Positions 54,498 through 64,000 of a stretch of 64,000 nt of DNA are shown one piece after another. Both the position numbers and the translations under genes were made by a program. How positions within the stretch are numbered: the first letter of the stretch is position 1; each line of letters begins with the position of its first letter. This DNA comes from an uncultured Flavobacteriaceae bacterium (GTDB lineage: Bacteria; Bacteroidota; Bacteroidia; Flavobacteriales; Flavobacteriaceae), in contig CANKYF010000006.1 of NCBI GenBank assembly GCA_947487895.1, positions 1-64,000 of the forward strand, given 5' to 3'. The notes beneath the pieces are model-generated. The model searched no databases, had not been told where the DNA came from, and saw only the letters and a list, made by a program, of their open reading frames with translations.

Positions 54498-56624
54498 ATG
54501 GCTAGAGATTTAAAATATACTAGAAACATTGGTATTGCTGCTCACATTGATGCAGGTAAAACAACAACAACAGAACGTATACTTTATTATACGGGAGTGT
54601 CTCACAAAATTGGTGAAGTACATGATGGTGCTGCAACAATGGACTGGATGGAGCAAGAGCAAGAAAGAGGTATTACAATTACTTCTGCAGCTACAACTTG
54701 TACATGGCAATTTCCAACAGAAAATGGTCAGCCAACTGCAGATGCTAAAGGTTACCATTTTAATATAATTGATACTCCAGGTCACGTAGATTTTACAGTA
54801 GAAGTAAATCGTTCTTTACGTGTACTAGACGGATTAGTATTCTTATTCTCAGCAGTTGATGGTGTTGAGCCACAATCTGAGACTAACTGGAGATTGGCTG
54901 ATAACTATAAAGTGCCTAGAATTGGTTTCGTTAATAAAATGGACCGTCAAGGATCTAACTTTTTAGGTGTTTGTCAGCAAGTAAAGGATATGTTAAAGTC
55001 TAACGCAGTGCCTATTGTTTTAAACATTGGTGATGAGATGGACTTTAAAGGTATTGTTGACCTTGTAAAGAATAGAGCTATTGTGTGGCATGATGAAACA
55101 CAAGGCGCTACTTTCGATGTTATCGATATTCCTGAAGATATGAAAGAAGAAGCTCGTAAGTACCGTGCACTTTTAATAGAAGAAGTTGCTACTTACGATG
55201 AGAACCTTTTAGAAAAATTCATGGAAGATGAAGATTCAATTACAGAAGAAGAAGTGCATGCTGCACTTAGAGCTGCTGTAATGGATATGGCTATCATTCC
55301 AATGATTTGTGGTTCTGCTTTTAAAAATAAAGGGGTGCAGTTCTTATTAGATGCTGTATGCCGTTACTTACCTTCTCCAACAGATAAAGAAGGTATCGTA
55401 GGTACTGATCCAGATTCTGGAGAAGATATTTTACGTAAACCAGATGTAAAAGAGCCATTTGCTGCTTTAGCATTTAAGATTGCAACCGATCCTTTCGTAG
55501 GTCGTTTAGCATTCTTTAGAGCTTATTCTGGTCGTTTAGATGCAGGTTCATATGTATTGAATAACCGTTCTGGAAAGAAAGAGCGTATTTCACGTATTTA
55601 CCAAATGCATGCAAACAAACAAAATGCAATTGATTTTATTGAGGCTGGAGATATTGGAGCTGCTGTAGGATTCAAGTCTATTAAAACAGGAGATACTTTA
55701 TCTGATGAAAAAGCACCAATTGTTTTAGAATCAATGGATTTTCCAGATCCAGTAATTGGTATTGCTGTTGAGCCTAAAACAAAAGCTGACGTTGATAAAT
55801 TAGGAGTTGGATTAGCTAAATTAGCTGAAGAAGATCCTACGTTTACAGTACGTTCAGATGAGGCCTCAGGACAGACTATTATCTCTGGTATGGGTGAGCT
55901 TCACTTAGATGTAATTGTAGATCGTTTAAAACGTGAGTTTAAGGTTGAAGTTAACCAAGGACAACCTCAAGTAGAGTACAAAGAAGCTATTACGCAACGT
56001 GCTGAACATAGAGAGGTTTATAAGAAACAATCTGGTGGTCGTGGTAAATTCGCAGATATCGTATTTACTTTAGAGCCAGCTGAAGAAGGTAAACAAGGTC
56101 TTGAGTTTGTATCAACAATTAAAGGAGGTAATGTACCTAAAGAATTTGTTCCTTCAATTGAAAAAGGATTCAAAATGGCTATGATTAATGGTCCTTTAGC
56201 AGGTTATGAAGTAGATGCTATGAAAGTAACTTTATCAGATGGTTCTTATCATGATGTAGATTCTGATCAGTTATCGTTCGAGTTAGCTGCTAAATTAGGA
56301 TTTAAAGCTGCTGCAAAAGCTGCAAAAGCTGTTATTATGGAACCTATCATGAAGTTAGAAGTGCTTACTCCAGAAGAAAATATGGGTGATATTGTAGGTG
56401 ATTTGAACAGACGTCGTGGTCAAGTTAATGACATGAGTGACAGAGCTGGGTCTAAAGTTGTTAAGGCTAATGTGCCATTGTCAGAAATGTTTGGTTATGT
56501 AACATCGTTACGTACATTATCATCTGGTAGAGCAACATCTACAATGGAATTTTCACACTATGCTGAAACTCCTTCAAATATATCTGAAGAAGTAATTAAA
56601 GCTGCTAAAGGAGTTGAAGCTTAA
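54498..56624 (+). CDS. fusA: Elongation factor G
   Basis: A 708-residue translational GTPase that drives ribosome translocation. The G domain has P-loop [11 protein letters not shown] (about 15-25), the switch [10 protein letters not shown] (about 92-99) and NKMD; domains II-V follow, ending in [21 protein letters not shown]. It is followed by rpsJ (11 bp) without tuf, unlike E. coli, where tufA sits between fusA and the S10 operon. Confidence 0.98.
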   Translation: MARDLKYTRNIGIAAHIDAGKTTTTERILYYTGVSHKIGEVHDGAATMDWMEQEQERGITITSAATTCTWQFPTENGQPTADAKGYHFNIIDTPGHVDFTVEVNRSLRVLDGLVFLFSAVDGVEPQSETNWRLADNYKVPRIGFVNKMDRQGSNFLGVCQQVKDMLKSNAVPIVLNIGDEMDFKGIVDLVKNRAIVWHDETQGATFDVIDIPEDMKEEARKYRALLIEEVATYDENLLEKFMEDEDSITEEEVHAALRAAVMDMAIIPMICGSAFKNKGVQFLLDAVCRYLPSPTDKEGIVGTDPDSGEDILRKPDVKEPFAALAFKIATDPFVGRLAFFRAYSGRLDAGSYVLNNRSGKKERISRIYQMHANKQNAIDFIEAGDIGAAVGFKSIKTGDTLSDEKAPIVLESMDFPDPVIGIAVEPKTKADVDKLGVGLAKLAEEDPTFTVRSDEASGQTIISGMGELHLDVIVDRLKREFKVEVNQGQPQVEYKEAITQRAEHREVYKKQSGGRGKFADIVFTLEPAEEGKQGLEFVSTIKGGNVPKEFVPSIEKGFKMAMINGPLAGYEVDAMKVTLSDGSYHDVDSDQLSFELAAKLGFKAAAKAAKAVIMEPIMKLEVLTPEENMGDIVGDLNRRRGQVNDMSDRAGSKVVKANVPLSEMFGYVTSLRTLSSGRATSTMEFSHYAETPSNISEEVIKAAKGVEA

Positions 56625-56635
56625 AATCTAAGAAA

Positions 56636-56941
56636 ATGAGTCAAAAAATCAGAATAAAACTAAAATCTTACGATCACAATTTAGTAGATAAATCTGCTGA
56701 TAAGATTGTAAAAACAGTAAAAAGTACAGGAGCTGTTGTAACAGGACCAATTCCTTTACCAACTCATAAAAAGATTTTTACTGTATTACGTTCTCCACAC
56801 GTAAACAAGAAATCAAGAGAGCAATTCCAATTAAGTTCATACAAGAGGTTGTTGGATATTTACTCTTCGTCATCAAAAACAATTGATGCGTTAATGAAGC
56901 TTGAGTTACCAAGTGGTGTAGAAGTAGAGATTAAGGTTTAG
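56636..56941 (+). CDS. rpsJ: 30S ribosomal protein S10
   Basis: A 101-residue protein of the 30S head that also acts with NusB in antitermination. [20 protein letters not shown] and [20 protein letters not shown] are diagnostic. Here it closes the str group instead of opening the S10 operon: the 211-bp leader with a terminator-like hairpin lies after it, before rplC. Confidence 0.97.
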   Translation: MSQKIRIKLKSYDHNLVDKSADKIVKTVKSTGAVVTGPIPLPTHKKIFTVLRSPHVNKKSREQFQLSSYKRLLDIYSSSSKTIDALMKLELPSGVEVEIKV

Positions 56942-56949
56942 TGAAACTC

Positions 56950-56969
56950 AATTTTCATTATTGAAAATT
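56950..56969 (+). repeat. Short hairpin after rpsJ
   Basis: AATTTTCA and TGAAAATT form an 8-bp stem around TTAT, 8 bp after the rpsJ stop. No T run, so probably an mRNA end-stabilising or processing structure. Confidence 0.45.
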
Positions 56970-56982
56970 GTAAGCTGAACAA

Positions 56983-57005
56983 ACACTGAGCGAAGTCGAA
57001 GTGTC
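56983..57005. repeat. Intergenic repeat ACACTGAGCGAAGTCGAAGT (copy in rplC leader)
   Basis: ACACT and AGTGT close the unit, and the CTGAGCGAAGTCGAAG core equals the copies at 32523 and in the macroglobulin gene. Confidence 0.65.
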
Positions 57006-57015
57006 TTAATAAAAA

Positions 57016-57037
57016 GATACTGAAACAAATTCAGAAT
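57016..57037. repeat. Short inverted repeat CTGAA-acaaa-TTCAG
   Basis: GATACTGAAACAAATTCAG resembles another common flavobacterial intergenic repeat. It directly follows the CTGAGCG-type unit. Confidence 0.5.
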
Positions 57038-57043
57038 AAAAAT

Positions 57044-57120
57044 GTCCCACCGATGCGGTCGCGGGAAAAACGGAAAAATACATTTCAGGGACGAAACGTA
57101 TTTTGTCCCTGAAATTTTTT
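57044..57120 (+). promoter_or_regulatory. Attenuator-like leader structure upstream of rplC
   Basis: Hairpin A: TCCCACCG and CGGT/GGGA (57045-57066) with a 3-base bulge. Hairpin B: ATTTCAGGGAC (57082-57092) and GTCCCTGAAAT (57105-57115) form a perfect 11-bp stem followed by six T, a strong intrinsic terminator. GTCCC at 57044-57048 can also pair with GGGAC at 57088-57092, which would break hairpin B. This is the layout of a switchable attenuator for the S10-type operon. Confidence 0.6.
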
Positions 57121-57152
57121 AAATAAGTAACAAATAAATTAATAATTAAATT

Positions 57153-57770
57153 ATGTCTGGGTTAATTGGAAAAAAAATCGGTATGACCAGCATCTTTGAT
57201 GAAAACGGGAAAAATATTCCTTGTACAGTAATCGAAGCTGGACCATGTATCGTTACCCAAGTCAGAACTGAAGAAGTTGACGGTTATGAAGCTGTTCAAT
57301 TAGGTTTCGATGACGCGACAGAAAAAAGTGCTACTAAAGCAGACTTAGGTCATGCTAAGAAAGCAGGTACTTCTGTTAAACGCAAAGTCGCGGAATTTAA
57401 AGGTTTTGATGAGGAGTACAAATTAGGAGATGCTATCAATGTAGATTTATTCAACGAAGGAGAATTTGTTGATATCTCTGGAACATCAAAAGGAAAAGGT
57501 TTTCAAGGTGTTGTAAAACGTCATGGTTTTGGTGGTGTAGGTCAAGCTACTCACGGTCAACATAACCGTTTAAGAGCGCCAGGTTCTATTGGAGCAGCAT
57601 CTTATCCTGCTAGAGTATTCAAAGGCATGAAAATGGCCGGAAGAATGGGTGGAGAAAAAGTGAAAGTACAAAACTTAAAAGTGTTAAAAGTGGTTCCAGA
57701 AAAGAACTTAATTGTTGTTAAAGGATGTGTTCCTGGTCACAAAAACGCTTATGTAATTATTCAGAAGTAA
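57153..57770 (+). CDS. rplC: 50S ribosomal protein L3
   Basis: A 205-residue protein reaching the peptidyl-transferase centre. [20 protein letters not shown] at the start and [16 protein letters not shown], with the glutamine that PrmB methylates in other bacteria, are typical. First gene after the leader with the terminator hairpin, so its expression and that of the 13 genes after it may depend on readthrough or an internal promoter. Confidence 0.98.
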   Translation: MSGLIGKKIGMTSIFDENGKNIPCTVIEAGPCIVTQVRTEEVDGYEAVQLGFDDATEKSATKADLGHAKKAGTSVKRKVAEFKGFDEEYKLGDAINVDLFNEGEFVDISGTSKGKGFQGVVKRHGFGGVGQATHGQHNRLRAPGSIGAASYPARVFKGMKMAGRMGGEKVKVQNLKVLKVVPEKNLIVVKGCVPGHKNAYVIIQK

Positions 57771-58399
57771 TGAAAGTAGCTGTTTTAGATATTAACGGAA
57801 AAGACACAGGTAGAAAAGCGGAGCTTTCTAAAAATGTGTTTGCTATAGAGCCAAACGATCATGCGGTATACTTAGATGTTAAGCAGTATTTAGCTAACCA
57901 AAGACAAGGTACTCACAAATCTAAAGAAAGAAGTGAGATTGCTGGAAGTACGCGTAAGATTAAAAAGCAAAAAGGAACTGGTACAGCAAGAGCTGGTAGT
58001 ATTAAGTCTGGTGTTTTTAAAGGTGGTGGACGTATGTTTGGTCCAAGACCTAGAAACTACAGTTTCAAACTTAATAAGAATTTAAAGCGTTTAGCACGTA
58101 AATCTGCTTTAACTATTAAAGCAAATGAAAAAGCAATTACGGTATTAGAAGACTTCAGTTTTGATGCTCCTAAAACTAAAAGCTTTACTGCTGTTTTAAA
58201 GGCTTTAGACTTAGAAAACAAAAAATCTTTATTCGTGTTGGGTGGGGCAAATAATAATGTATATTTGTCATCGCGTAATTTAAAAGGCTCTGAAGTTGTA
58301 ATAAACTCAGAATTAAGCACTTACAAGATTTTAAACGCAAATCAAATAGTACTTTTAGAAAGTGCTTTAGAAGGAATTGAATCTAACTTAAGTAAATAA
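57770..58399 (+). CDS. rplD: 50S ribosomal protein L4
   Basis: A 209-residue protein lining the exit tunnel. The start is the ATG at 57770, which shares its A with the rplC stop (TAATG), giving strict coupling; an ATG 45 bp upstream lies in rplC and is rejected. [20 protein letters not shown] is the tunnel loop. In E. coli L4 represses its own operon through the S10 leader, which makes the hairpin before rplC interesting. Confidence 0.98.
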   Translation: MKVAVLDINGKDTGRKAELSKNVFAIEPNDHAVYLDVKQYLANQRQGTHKSKERSEIAGSTRKIKKQKGTGTARAGSIKSGVFKGGGRMFGPRPRNYSFKLNKNLKRLARKSALTIKANEKAITVLEDFSFDAPKTKSFTAVLKALDLENKKSLFVLGGANNNVYLSSRNLKGSEVVINSELSTYKILNANQIVLLESALEGIESNLSK

Positions 58400-58406
58400 G
58401 AAACAG

Positions 58407-58697
58407 ATGAGTATCTTAATTAAACCTATAATCACAGAAAAAGCGACTGCTGATAGCGAGTTAAGAAACTGCTATACTTTCGCAGTGAATAAAAAGGCGA
58501 ACAAGGTGGAAATCAAAAAAGCTGTTGAGGCAACTTACGGTGTTTCTGTTGAAAAAGTTCGTACTATAAATGTCCGTCCAGATAGAAGAACTCGTTATAC
58601 AAAAACGGGAATTCAACATGGTAAAACAAATGCTGTTAAAAAGGCAATTGTACAACTGGCGGATGGTGAGATGATTGATTTATACGCTAATATGTAA
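58407..58697 (+). CDS. rplW: 50S ribosomal protein L23
   Basis: A 96-residue protein at the exit-tunnel rim, docking site for trigger factor and SRP. ILIKPIITEKATADSELRNC at the start and FAVNKKANKVEIKKAVEATY are typical. It lies 7 bp after rplD and 10 bp before rplB. Confidence 0.97.
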   Translation: MSILIKPIITEKATADSELRNCYTFAVNKKANKVEIKKAVEATYGVSVEKVRTINVRPDRRTRYTKTGIQHGKTNAVKKAIVQLADGEMIDLYANM

Positions 58698-58707
58698 TTA
58701 GACAAAA

Positions 58708-59535
58708 ATGTCAGTAAGAAAATTAAAACCAATCACACCAGGACAGCGATTTAGAGTAGTAAATGGATTTGACGCCATTACTACTGATAAGCCGGAGAAG
58801 AGTTTATTAGCTCCGAAAAAACGTACTGGTGGTAGAAACAGTCAAGGAAAAATGACCATGCGCTACAAAGGTGGTGGTCATAAGAAAAAGTATCGTATCA
58901 TTGATTTTAAACGTAACAAAACTGGTGTGCCAGCAGAGGTTAAAACAATTGAGTACGATCCAAACAGATCAGCTTTTATTGCTTTATTGAATTATCAAGA
59001 TGGTGAGAAAAGATACATCATTGCTCAAAATGGTTTACAAGTTGGGCAAAATGTAGTATCTGGTAACGAAGGTATTGCTCCAGAAATTGGAAATGCAATG
59101 CCATTAAGTGAAATTCCATTAGGAACTATTATTTCTTGTTTAGAGTTACGTCCAGGTCAAGGTGCTGTAATGGCGCGTAGTGCTGGTGCTTTTGCTCAGT
59201 TAATGGCAAGAGATGGTAAATTTGCTACTATTAAATTACCATCAGGTGAAACAAGATTAATTCTTGCAAACTGTATGGCTACTATAGGGGTTGTTTCTAA
59301 TTCAGACCATCAATTGTTAGTATCTGGTAAAGCTGGTAGAACAAGATGGTTAGGTAGAAGACCAAGAACTAGACCAGTAGTAATGAATCCTGTTGATCAC
59401 CCAATGGGTGGTGGTGAAGGAAAATCTTCTGGAGGACACCCACGTTCAAGAAACGGTATACCTGCTAAAGGTTATAGAACCCGTTCTAAAACTAAAGCTA
59501 GTAATAAATATATTGTAGAACGTAGAAAGAAATAA
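58708..59535 (+). CDS. rplB: 50S ribosomal protein L2
   Basis: A 275-residue protein needed for subunit joining and peptidyl transfer. The C-terminal motif [20 protein letters not shown] contains the conserved histidine, and [15 protein letters not shown] is the RNA-binding N-terminal block. Length is normal. Confidence 0.98.
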   Translation: MSVRKLKPITPGQRFRVVNGFDAITTDKPEKSLLAPKKRTGGRNSQGKMTMRYKGGGHKKKYRIIDFKRNKTGVPAEVKTIEYDPNRSAFIALLNYQDGEKRYIIAQNGLQVGQNVVSGNEGIAPEIGNAMPLSEIPLGTIISCLELRPGQGAVMARSAGAFAQLMARDGKFATIKLPSGETRLILANCMATIGVVSNSDHQLLVSGKAGRTRWLGRRPRTRPVVMNPVDHPMGGGEGKSSGGHPRSRNGIPAKGYRTRSKTKASNKYIVERRKK

Positions 59536-59538
59536 GAC

Positions 59539-59817
59539 ATGGCAAGATCATTAAAAAAAGGACCTTACGTTCATTATAAGTTAGAAAAGAAAGTTGCTGC
59601 AAACGTAGAAGCAAACAAAAAAACAGTTATCAAAACTTGGTCAAGAGCAAGTATGATTACTCCAGATTTTGTTGGACAAACTATAGCAGTACACAATGGC
59701 CGTCAATTTGTTCCTGTGTATGTTACAGAAAACATGGTAGGTCATAAATTAGGAGAATTTTCACCAACACGTTCATTCCGTGGACATGCAGGTGCTAAAA
59801 ATAAAGGTAAAAAGTAG
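59539..59817 (+). CDS. rpsS: 30S ribosomal protein S19
   Basis: A 92-residue protein of the 30S head binding S13. [34 protein letters not shown] and [18 protein letters not shown] are diagnostic. It lies 3 bp after rplB. Confidence 0.98.
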   Translation: MARSLKKGPYVHYKLEKKVAANVEANKKTVIKTWSRASMITPDFVGQTIAVHNGRQFVPVYVTENMVGHKLGEFSPTRSFRGHAGAKNKGKK

Positions 59818-59823
59818 TAAGCT

Positions 59824-60231
59824 ATGGGAAGTCGTAAAAAACAAATGGCAGACGCTATTAAGGAGCAAAAGAAGCAAATTGCTTTTGCAAAACTTAATAA
59901 TTGTCCTACATCACCAAGAAAAATGCGTTTAGTAGCCGATTTAGTAAGAGGTGAAAGCGTAGAGAAAGCACTTAATATCTTAAAGTTTAGTCAAAAAGAA
60001 GCTTCTAATCGTTTAGAGAAGTTGTTACTTTCTGCAATTGCAAACTGGCAATCTAAAAATGAAGATGCAGATGTTGAGTCAGCAGAATTATTCGTGCAAG
60101 AAATTAGAGTTGATGGTGGATCAATGTTAAAAAGATTGCGTCCAGCACCTCAAGGTCGTGCACACAGAATTAGAAAACGTTCTAACCACGTAACATTAGT
60201 GGTTGGTTCTAACAATAACACACAAAGCTAA
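59824..60231 (+). CDS. rplV: 50S ribosomal protein L22
   Basis: A 135-residue protein with the beta-hairpin that narrows the exit tunnel. [20 protein letters not shown] and the hairpin [19 protein letters not shown] are intact; no macrolide-resistance-type deletion is seen. An extra lysine-rich N-terminus (about 20 residues) precedes the usual start, as in other Bacteroidota. Confidence 0.97.
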   Translation: MGSRKKQMADAIKEQKKQIAFAKLNNCPTSPRKMRLVADLVRGESVEKALNILKFSQKEASNRLEKLLLSAIANWQSKNEDADVESAELFVQEIRVDGGSMLKRLRPAPQGRAHRIRKRSNHVTLVVGSNNNTQS

Positions 60232-60240
60232 GATAGAGAT

Positions 60241-60954
60241 ATGGGACAAAAGACAAATCCAATCGGGAATCGCTTAGGAATTATCAGAGGATGGGAATCT
60301 AACTGGTACGGAGGAAACGATTATGGTGATAAACTTGCCGAAGACGATAAGATTAGAAAATACGTTCACGCGCGTTTATCTAAAGCTAGTGTAAGTAGAG
60401 TAATTATTGAAAGAACTTTAAAGCTTGTAACCGTTACTATCACTACGGCTCGCCCAGGTATCATTATTGGTAAAGGCGGTCAAGAGGTAGACAAGTTAAA
60501 AGAAGAGCTTAAGAAAATTACAGGAAAAGAAGTTCAGATTAACATCTTTGAAATTAAAAGACCTGAACTAGATGCGTTTTTAGTAGCGTCAAGTATTGCA
60601 AGACAAATAGAAAATAGAATTTCTTACCGTCGTGCAATCAAAATGGCTATTGCTGCTACTATGCGTATGAACGCTGAAGGAATCAAAATTCAAATTAGTG
60701 GTCGTTTAAATGGTGCTGAAATGGCACGTAGCGAGCATTATAAAGAAGGACGTATTCCTTTATCAACTTTTAGAGCCGATATTGATTATGCTTTAGTTGA
60801 AGCACATACTACTTATGGTAGGTTAGGTGTTAAAGTATGGATCATGAAAGGTGAAGTATATGGTAAAAGAGAGCTTTCTCCGCTTGTTGGATTATCTAAG
60901 AAGCAAGGAAAAGGTGGCGGACGTGGAAACAAAAACCCTCGTCGTAGAAAGTAA
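60241..60954 (+). CDS. rpsC: 30S ribosomal protein S3
   Basis: A 237-residue protein at the mRNA entry channel with helicase-like function. The KH domain motif [18 protein letters not shown] (about 75-92) and the C-terminal domain with [20 protein letters not shown] are present. Lies 9 bp after rplV. Confidence 0.98.
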   Translation: MGQKTNPIGNRLGIIRGWESNWYGGNDYGDKLAEDDKIRKYVHARLSKASVSRVIIERTLKLVTVTITTARPGIIIGKGGQEVDKLKEELKKITGKEVQINIFEIKRPELDAFLVASSIARQIENRISYRRAIKMAIAATMRMNAEGIKIQISGRLNGAEMARSEHYKEGRIPLSTFRADIDYALVEAHTTYGRLGVKVWIMKGEVYGKRELSPLVGLSKKQGKGGGRGNKNPRRRK

Positions 60955-60973
60955 TTTTTTAAAGTAAAGAAAC

Positions 60974-61393
60974 ATGTTACAGCCTAAAAGAACAAAATTT
61001 CGTAAACAACAAAAAGGACGTATGAAAGGTCTCTCTAACAGAGGACATCAACTTTCTAACGGTACTTTTGGTATAAAAGCATTAGATGCAACGTTTATTA
61101 CAGCTCGTCAAATCGAAGCTGCTCGTATTGCTGCTACTCGTTACATGAAAAGAGAAGGGTCACTTTGGATTAAAATTTTTCCAGACAAGCCTATTACAAA
61201 GAAACCTCTTGAAGTACGTATGGGTAAAGGTAAAGGTGGTGTAGAATTATACGTAGCTGTGGTTAAACCAGGACGCGTTTTATTTGAAATTGGTGGTGTG
61301 CCTTTAGAAATAGCTAAAGAAGCATTACGTTTAGCAGCCCAAAAGTTGCCAGTAAAAACTAAGTTTTTAATCGCTCGCGATTACGAAGCATAA
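60974..61393 (+). CDS. rplP: 50S ribosomal protein L16
   Basis: A 139-residue protein near the A site. [37 protein letters not shown] and [20 protein letters not shown] are diagnostic. The conserved arginine that is hydroxylated in E. coli lies in the MGKGKG region. Normal length. Confidence 0.98.
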   Translation: MLQPKRTKFRKQQKGRMKGLSNRGHQLSNGTFGIKALDATFITARQIEAARIAATRYMKREGSLWIKIFPDKPITKKPLEVRMGKGKGGVELYVAVVKPGRVLFEIGGVPLEIAKEALRLAAQKLPVKTKFLIARDYEA

Positions 61394-61406
61394 TTTATTT
61401 GATATT

Positions 61407-61598
61407 ATGAAACAATCAGAAATTAAAGAATTATCTACAGCTGAGTTACAAGAGAAACTTGGTGAGACTAAAAAAAGTTATTCAGACCTAAAATTGGCTC
61501 ATGCAATATCTCCTTTAGATAATCCAATTCAGTTACGTTCTGTAAGAAGAGCAGTAGCTAGAATTGCTACAGAGTTAACTAAAAGAGACTTACAATAA
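61407..61598 (+). CDS. rpmC: 50S ribosomal protein L29
   Basis: A 63-residue two-helix protein beside L23 at the exit tunnel. KQSEIKELSTAELQEKL and VRRAVARIATELTKRDL are typical. Lies 13 bp after rplP. Confidence 0.96.
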   Translation: MKQSEIKELSTAELQEKLGETKKSYSDLKLAHAISPLDNPIQLRSVRRAVARIATELTKRDLQ

Positions 61599-61610
61599 TT
61601 CTGCTGAAAG

Positions 61611-61868
61611 ATGGAAACAAGAAATTTAAGAAAAGAACGTATAGGAGTTGTTACAAGTAACAAAATGCAGAAATCTATTGTGGTTTCTGAAGTGAAAAAA
61701 GTAAAACACCCTATGTATGGAAAATTCGTTTTAAAAACGAAGAAGTACGTTGCACACGATGAAAAAAACGACTGCAACGAAGGAGATACAGTAAGGATCA
61801 TGGAAACAAGACCTTTAAGTAAATCTAAGTGTTGGAGATTAGTTGAAATAATTGAAAGAGCTAAGTAA
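61611..61868 (+). CDS. rpsQ: 30S ribosomal protein S17
   Basis: An 85-residue OB-fold protein that binds 16S rRNA early in assembly. [20 protein letters not shown] and [20 protein letters not shown] are diagnostic. It ends 2 bp before rplN. Confidence 0.97.
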   Translation: METRNLRKERIGVVTSNKMQKSIVVSEVKKVKHPMYGKFVLKTKKYVAHDEKNDCNEGDTVRIMETRPLSKSKCWRLVEIIERAK

Positions 61869-61870
61869 TT

Positions 61871-62239
61871 ATGGTACAACAAGAATCAAGATTAAAGGTA
61901 GCAGATAACACCGGAGCTAAAGAAGTTTTAGTAATTCGTGTTTTAGGTGGTACAAAAAGAAGATATGCTTCTGTTGGAGACAAAGTAGTTGTATCTGTAA
62001 AAGATGCTACTCCTAATGGAAACGTAAAAAAGAAAGCAGTTTCTACTGCGGTTGTTGTACGTACTGTAAAGGAAGTAAGAAGACCAGATGGATCTTATAT
62101 TAGATTTGATGACAACGCATGTGTATTATTAAATCCGCAAGGAGAAATGAGAGGTACGCGTGTATTTGGTCCTGTTGCAAGAGAACTTCGTGATAAACAA
62201 TTCATGAAGATTGTATCATTAGCACCAGAGGTGCTTTAA
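61871..62239 (+). CDS. rplN: 50S ribosomal protein L14
   Basis: A 122-residue protein at the subunit interface, binding site of the silencing factor Rsf[21 protein letters not shown] and [20 protein letters not shown] are family signatures. First gene of the spc section, following rpsQ with 2 bp. Confidence 0.98.
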   Translation: MVQQESRLKVADNTGAKEVLVIRVLGGTKRRYASVGDKVVVSVKDATPNGNVKKKAVSTAVVVRTVKEVRRPDGSYIRFDDNACVLLNPQGEMRGTRVFGPVARELRDKQFMKIVSLAPEVL

Positions 62240-62252
62240 TACATTATTTAAG

Positions 62253-62564
62253 ATGACAAAGCTTAAAATTAAATCAGGAGATACCGTAAAAGTAATAGCT
62301 GGAGATCATAAAGGATCTGAAGGTAAAGTACAGAAGGTATTTATAGATAATAACAAAGCCATCGTTGAAGGTGTAAATATGGTTAAGAAACATACTAAAC
62401 CAAGTGCACAAAATCCTCAAGGTGGTATTGTAGAAAAAGAAGCGCCAATTCACATCTCTAACTTATCATTGTTAACTTCAAACGGAGAAACAACAAGAGT
62501 AGGTTATAGAGTAGAAGGCGATAAGAAAGTGAGATTTTCAGTAAAATCTAATGAAGTAATATAG
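62253..62564 (+). CDS. rplX: 50S ribosomal protein L24
   Basis: A 103-residue assembly-initiator protein. The KOW motif [20 protein letters not shown] spans about residues 7-26, followed by [20 protein letters not shown]. It ends 2 bp before rplE. Confidence 0.97.
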   Translation: MTKLKIKSGDTVKVIAGDHKGSEGKVQKVFIDNNKAIVEGVNMVKKHTKPSAQNPQGGIVEKEAPIHISNLSLLTSNGETTRVGYRVEGDKKVRFSVKSNEVI

Positions 62565-62566
62565 TT

Positions 62567-63118
62567 ATGGCATATTCACCAAGACTAAAAGAAGAGTATA
62601 AAAGCAGGGTAATTGCAGCTCTTACAGAAGAATTTGGATATAATAATGTAATGCAAGTTCCTAAACTTGAAAAGATAGTAATATCTAAAGGTGTAGGAGC
62701 AGCTGTTGCAGACAAAAAGTTAATTGACTACGCATTAGAGGAGTTAACTACTATATCTGGACAAAAAGCTATATCAACAATATCTAAAAAAGACGTTGCA
62801 TCTTTTAAATTACGTAAAGGAATGCCAATTGGGGCTAAAGTTACTTTACGTGGAGAAAGAATGTATGAGTTCTTAGATAGATTAGTTACATCTGCCTTAC
62901 CACGTGTAAGAGATTTTAATGGAATTAAGGCTACAGGTTTTGACGGAAGAGGTAATTACAACTTAGGTGTTACCGAGCAAATTATCTTTCCAGAAATAAA
63001 TATTGACAAAGTGAATAAAATTTCTGGTATGGATATTACATTTGTAACTTCTGCTCCAACAGATAAAGAAGCAAAATCATTATTAACTGAACTAGGGTTA
63101 CCTTTTAAAAAGAATTAA
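62567..63118 (+). CDS. rplE: 50S ribosomal protein L5
   Basis: A 183-residue 5S rRNA-binding protein of the central protuberance. [40 protein letters not shown] and [20 protein letters not shown] are diagnostic. It ends 3 bp before rpsN. Confidence 0.98.
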   Translation: MAYSPRLKEEYKSRVIAALTEEFGYNNVMQVPKLEKIVISKGVGAAVADKKLIDYALEELTTISGQKAISTISKKDVASFKLRKGMPIGAKVTLRGERMYEFLDRLVTSALPRVRDFNGIKATGFDGRGNYNLGVTEQIIFPEINIDKVNKISGMDITFVTSAPTDKEAKSLLTELGLPFKKN

Positions 63119-63121
63119 GAC

Positions 63122-63391
63122 ATGGCTAAAGAATCAATGAAAGCCCGTGAGGTAAAAAGAGCTAAAACAGTAGCTAAGTATGCAGCTAAACGCAAAGCTT
63201 TAAAAGAAGCTGGAGATTACGAAGCATTACAAAAGTTACCTAAAAATGCATCCCCTATTCGTAAGCATAATAGATGTAAATTAACAGGAAGACCTAAAGG
63301 GTACATGAGACAATTTGGTATTTCTCGTGTAACGTTTAGAGAAATGGCTAATCAAGGTCTTATTCCTGGAGTAAAGAAAGCTAGTTGGTAA
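63122..63391 (+). CDS. rpsN: 30S ribosomal protein S14 (zinc-free type)
   Basis: An 89-residue protein. The C-terminal block [20 protein letters not shown] has a single cysteine where zinc-binding S14 has CxxC pairs, so this is the long C-minus form that does not need zinc. No second S14 copy is in the window. Confidence 0.97.
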   Translation: MAKESMKAREVKRAKTVAKYAAKRKALKEAGDYEALQKLPKNASPIRKHNRCKLTGRPKGYMRQFGISRVTFREMANQGLIPGVKKASW

Positions 63392-63462
63392 TATTATTTA
63401 AATAATCAGATTTAAGGTTCGGTAACCAACATCGAAAACCAAAATCAACAAATCAATTAATT

Positions 63463-63861
63463 ATGTACACAGATCCAATTGCGGATTTTTTGACAAGAAT
63501 TAGAAATGCAGTACGTGCTAACCACAGAGTGGTGGAGATTCCTGCATCTAATTTAAAGAAAGACATGACTAAAATATTATTCGAGCAAGGATATATTTTA
63601 AGTTATAAGTTTGATGATTCTACTACTCAAGGTACTATTAAGATTGCACTTAAATATAACAGTGTAACTAAAGAACCTGTAATCAAGAAGATTCAGAGAA
63701 TAAGTAAACCAGGTTTACGTAAGTATGCTGGTGCTAAAGAATTACCTAGAATTCTTAACGGTCTTGGTATTGCTATTGTTTCTACTTCACATGGAGTAAT
63801 GACAGGTAAACAAGCCAAAAGAGATAATGTAGGTGGAGAAGTATTATGTTACGTTTACTAA
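63463..63861 (+). CDS. rpsH: 30S ribosomal protein S8
   Basis: A 132-residue protein binding the central domain of 16S rRNA and, in E. coli, the spc mRNA at rplE as autorepressor. DPIADFLTRIRNAVRANHRV and SVTKEPVIKKIQRISKPGLR, plus the STSHGVMTGKQAKRDNVGGE tail, are typical. A 71-bp gap separates it from rpsN, larger than elsewhere in this cluster. Confidence 0.98.
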   Translation: MYTDPIADFLTRIRNAVRANHRVVEIPASNLKKDMTKILFEQGYILSYKFDDSTTQGTIKIALKYNSVTKEPVIKKIQRISKPGLRKYAGAKELPRILNGLGIAIVSTSHGVMTGKQAKRDNVGGEVLCYVY

Positions 63862-63879
63862 TTTTAAAGGCAGAAAGAA

Positions 63880-64000
63880 ATGAGTAGAGTAGGAAATAAT
63901 CCAGTTGCAATTCCAGAAGGAGTTACTGTTGAAGTAAAAGATAACATAATTACAGTTAAAGGTAAATTAGGAGAATTAACTCAAGAGTTTGATGCTGTAG
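63880..64000 (+). CDS. rplF: 50S ribosomal protein L6 (5' part; continues beyond window)
   Basis: An ATG at 63880 opens [20 protein letters not shown] and the frame stays open to the window end (40 codons). This is the N-terminus of L6, the expected gene after rpsH. Confidence 0.95.
   Translation, partial: MSRVGNNPVAIPEGVTVEVKDNIITVKGKLGELTQEFDAV

Noticed and set aside
54510-54785. Open frames on both strands inside the start of fusA
   Set aside because: Shadows of the conserved EF-G G domain; compositions are artefacts of codon bias.
57725-57769. Upstream ATG start for rplD
   Set aside because: It would add 15 residues read from rplC; the ATG at 57770 overlaps the rplC stop and matches the conserved L4 N-terminus.
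53618-63861. A tuf gene expected in the str/S10 cluster
   Set aside because: fusA is followed at 11 bp by rpsJ with no room for tuf; this is the usual Bacteroidota order, not a deletion to report.

Overview
The window comes from a low-GC marine or aquatic member of the Flavobacteriaceae (Bacteroidota). The signs are a type IX secretion C-terminal sorting domain, a SusC/SusD outer-membrane pair, promoters of the TTG-N19-TAnnTTTG type instead of the sigma-70 type, almost no Shine-Dalgarno sequences, and ribosomal proteins in the str/S10/spc order with rpsJ directly after fusA and no tuf. I cannot name a genus. I see no tRNA, rRNA, CRISPR array, insertion sequence or prophage. No gene-free stretch exceeds about 240 bp.

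Layout. 1-672: tail of a repeat-containing T9SS-exported surface protein. 812-4702 (minus): end of a polysaccharide cluster with a WlbA/WbpB-like sugar dehydrogenase, a WlbB/WbpD-like N-acetyltransferase, a family-4-type glycosyltransferase and a FabH-like ketosynthase. 4804-7653: gcvP. 7774-8601: degenerate UbiA-like membrane protein. 8598-9412: ECF sigma factor with a small zinc-binding anti-sigma protein. 9478-14321 (minus): a six-gene membrane-associated operon (SRPBCC membrane protein, two SAM methyltransferases, DoxX-like protein, DUF2071 protein, small membrane protein), followed by the wreck of a second DUF2071-type gene and preceded by a GbsR/MarR-type regulator. A 30-bp perfect palindrome sits on the regulator promoter and a related copy sits before the operon. 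14406-17478: GlxA-type regulator and small cytosolic proteins. 17540-23857: M3 oligopeptidase, then purine genes (purE, purK and an HPRT-adenylate kinase fusion) and obg.

24040-34495 holds a DUF4136 lipoprotein, a DoxX protein, a giant alpha-2-macroglobulin with thioester motif, a TPR protein, mpl and an orphan small gene. The macroglobulin gene is unusual: it carries a SusC-like plug signature and at least five in-frame pieces of intergenic palindromic repeats. 34688-37545: FIST sensor protein overlapping a hybrid histidine kinase. 37640-43154: tightly packed radC, deacetylase-like, yjjG, lipoprotein, DUF5723 and hypothetical exported genes. 43167-46109: rarA, rhomboid protease, rlmB. 46176-51597: SusC-SusD-lipoprotein uptake operon. 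51747-53438: Omp85-family protein.

53618-64000 is the ribosomal superoperon from rpsL to the start of rplF. It starts from a textbook Bacteroidota promoter and is interrupted by a 211-bp leader before rplC that contains repeats and an attenuator-like terminator hairpin. The leads I would follow first are the GbsR-palindrome membrane operon, the hybrid macroglobulin gene, and the rplC leader.
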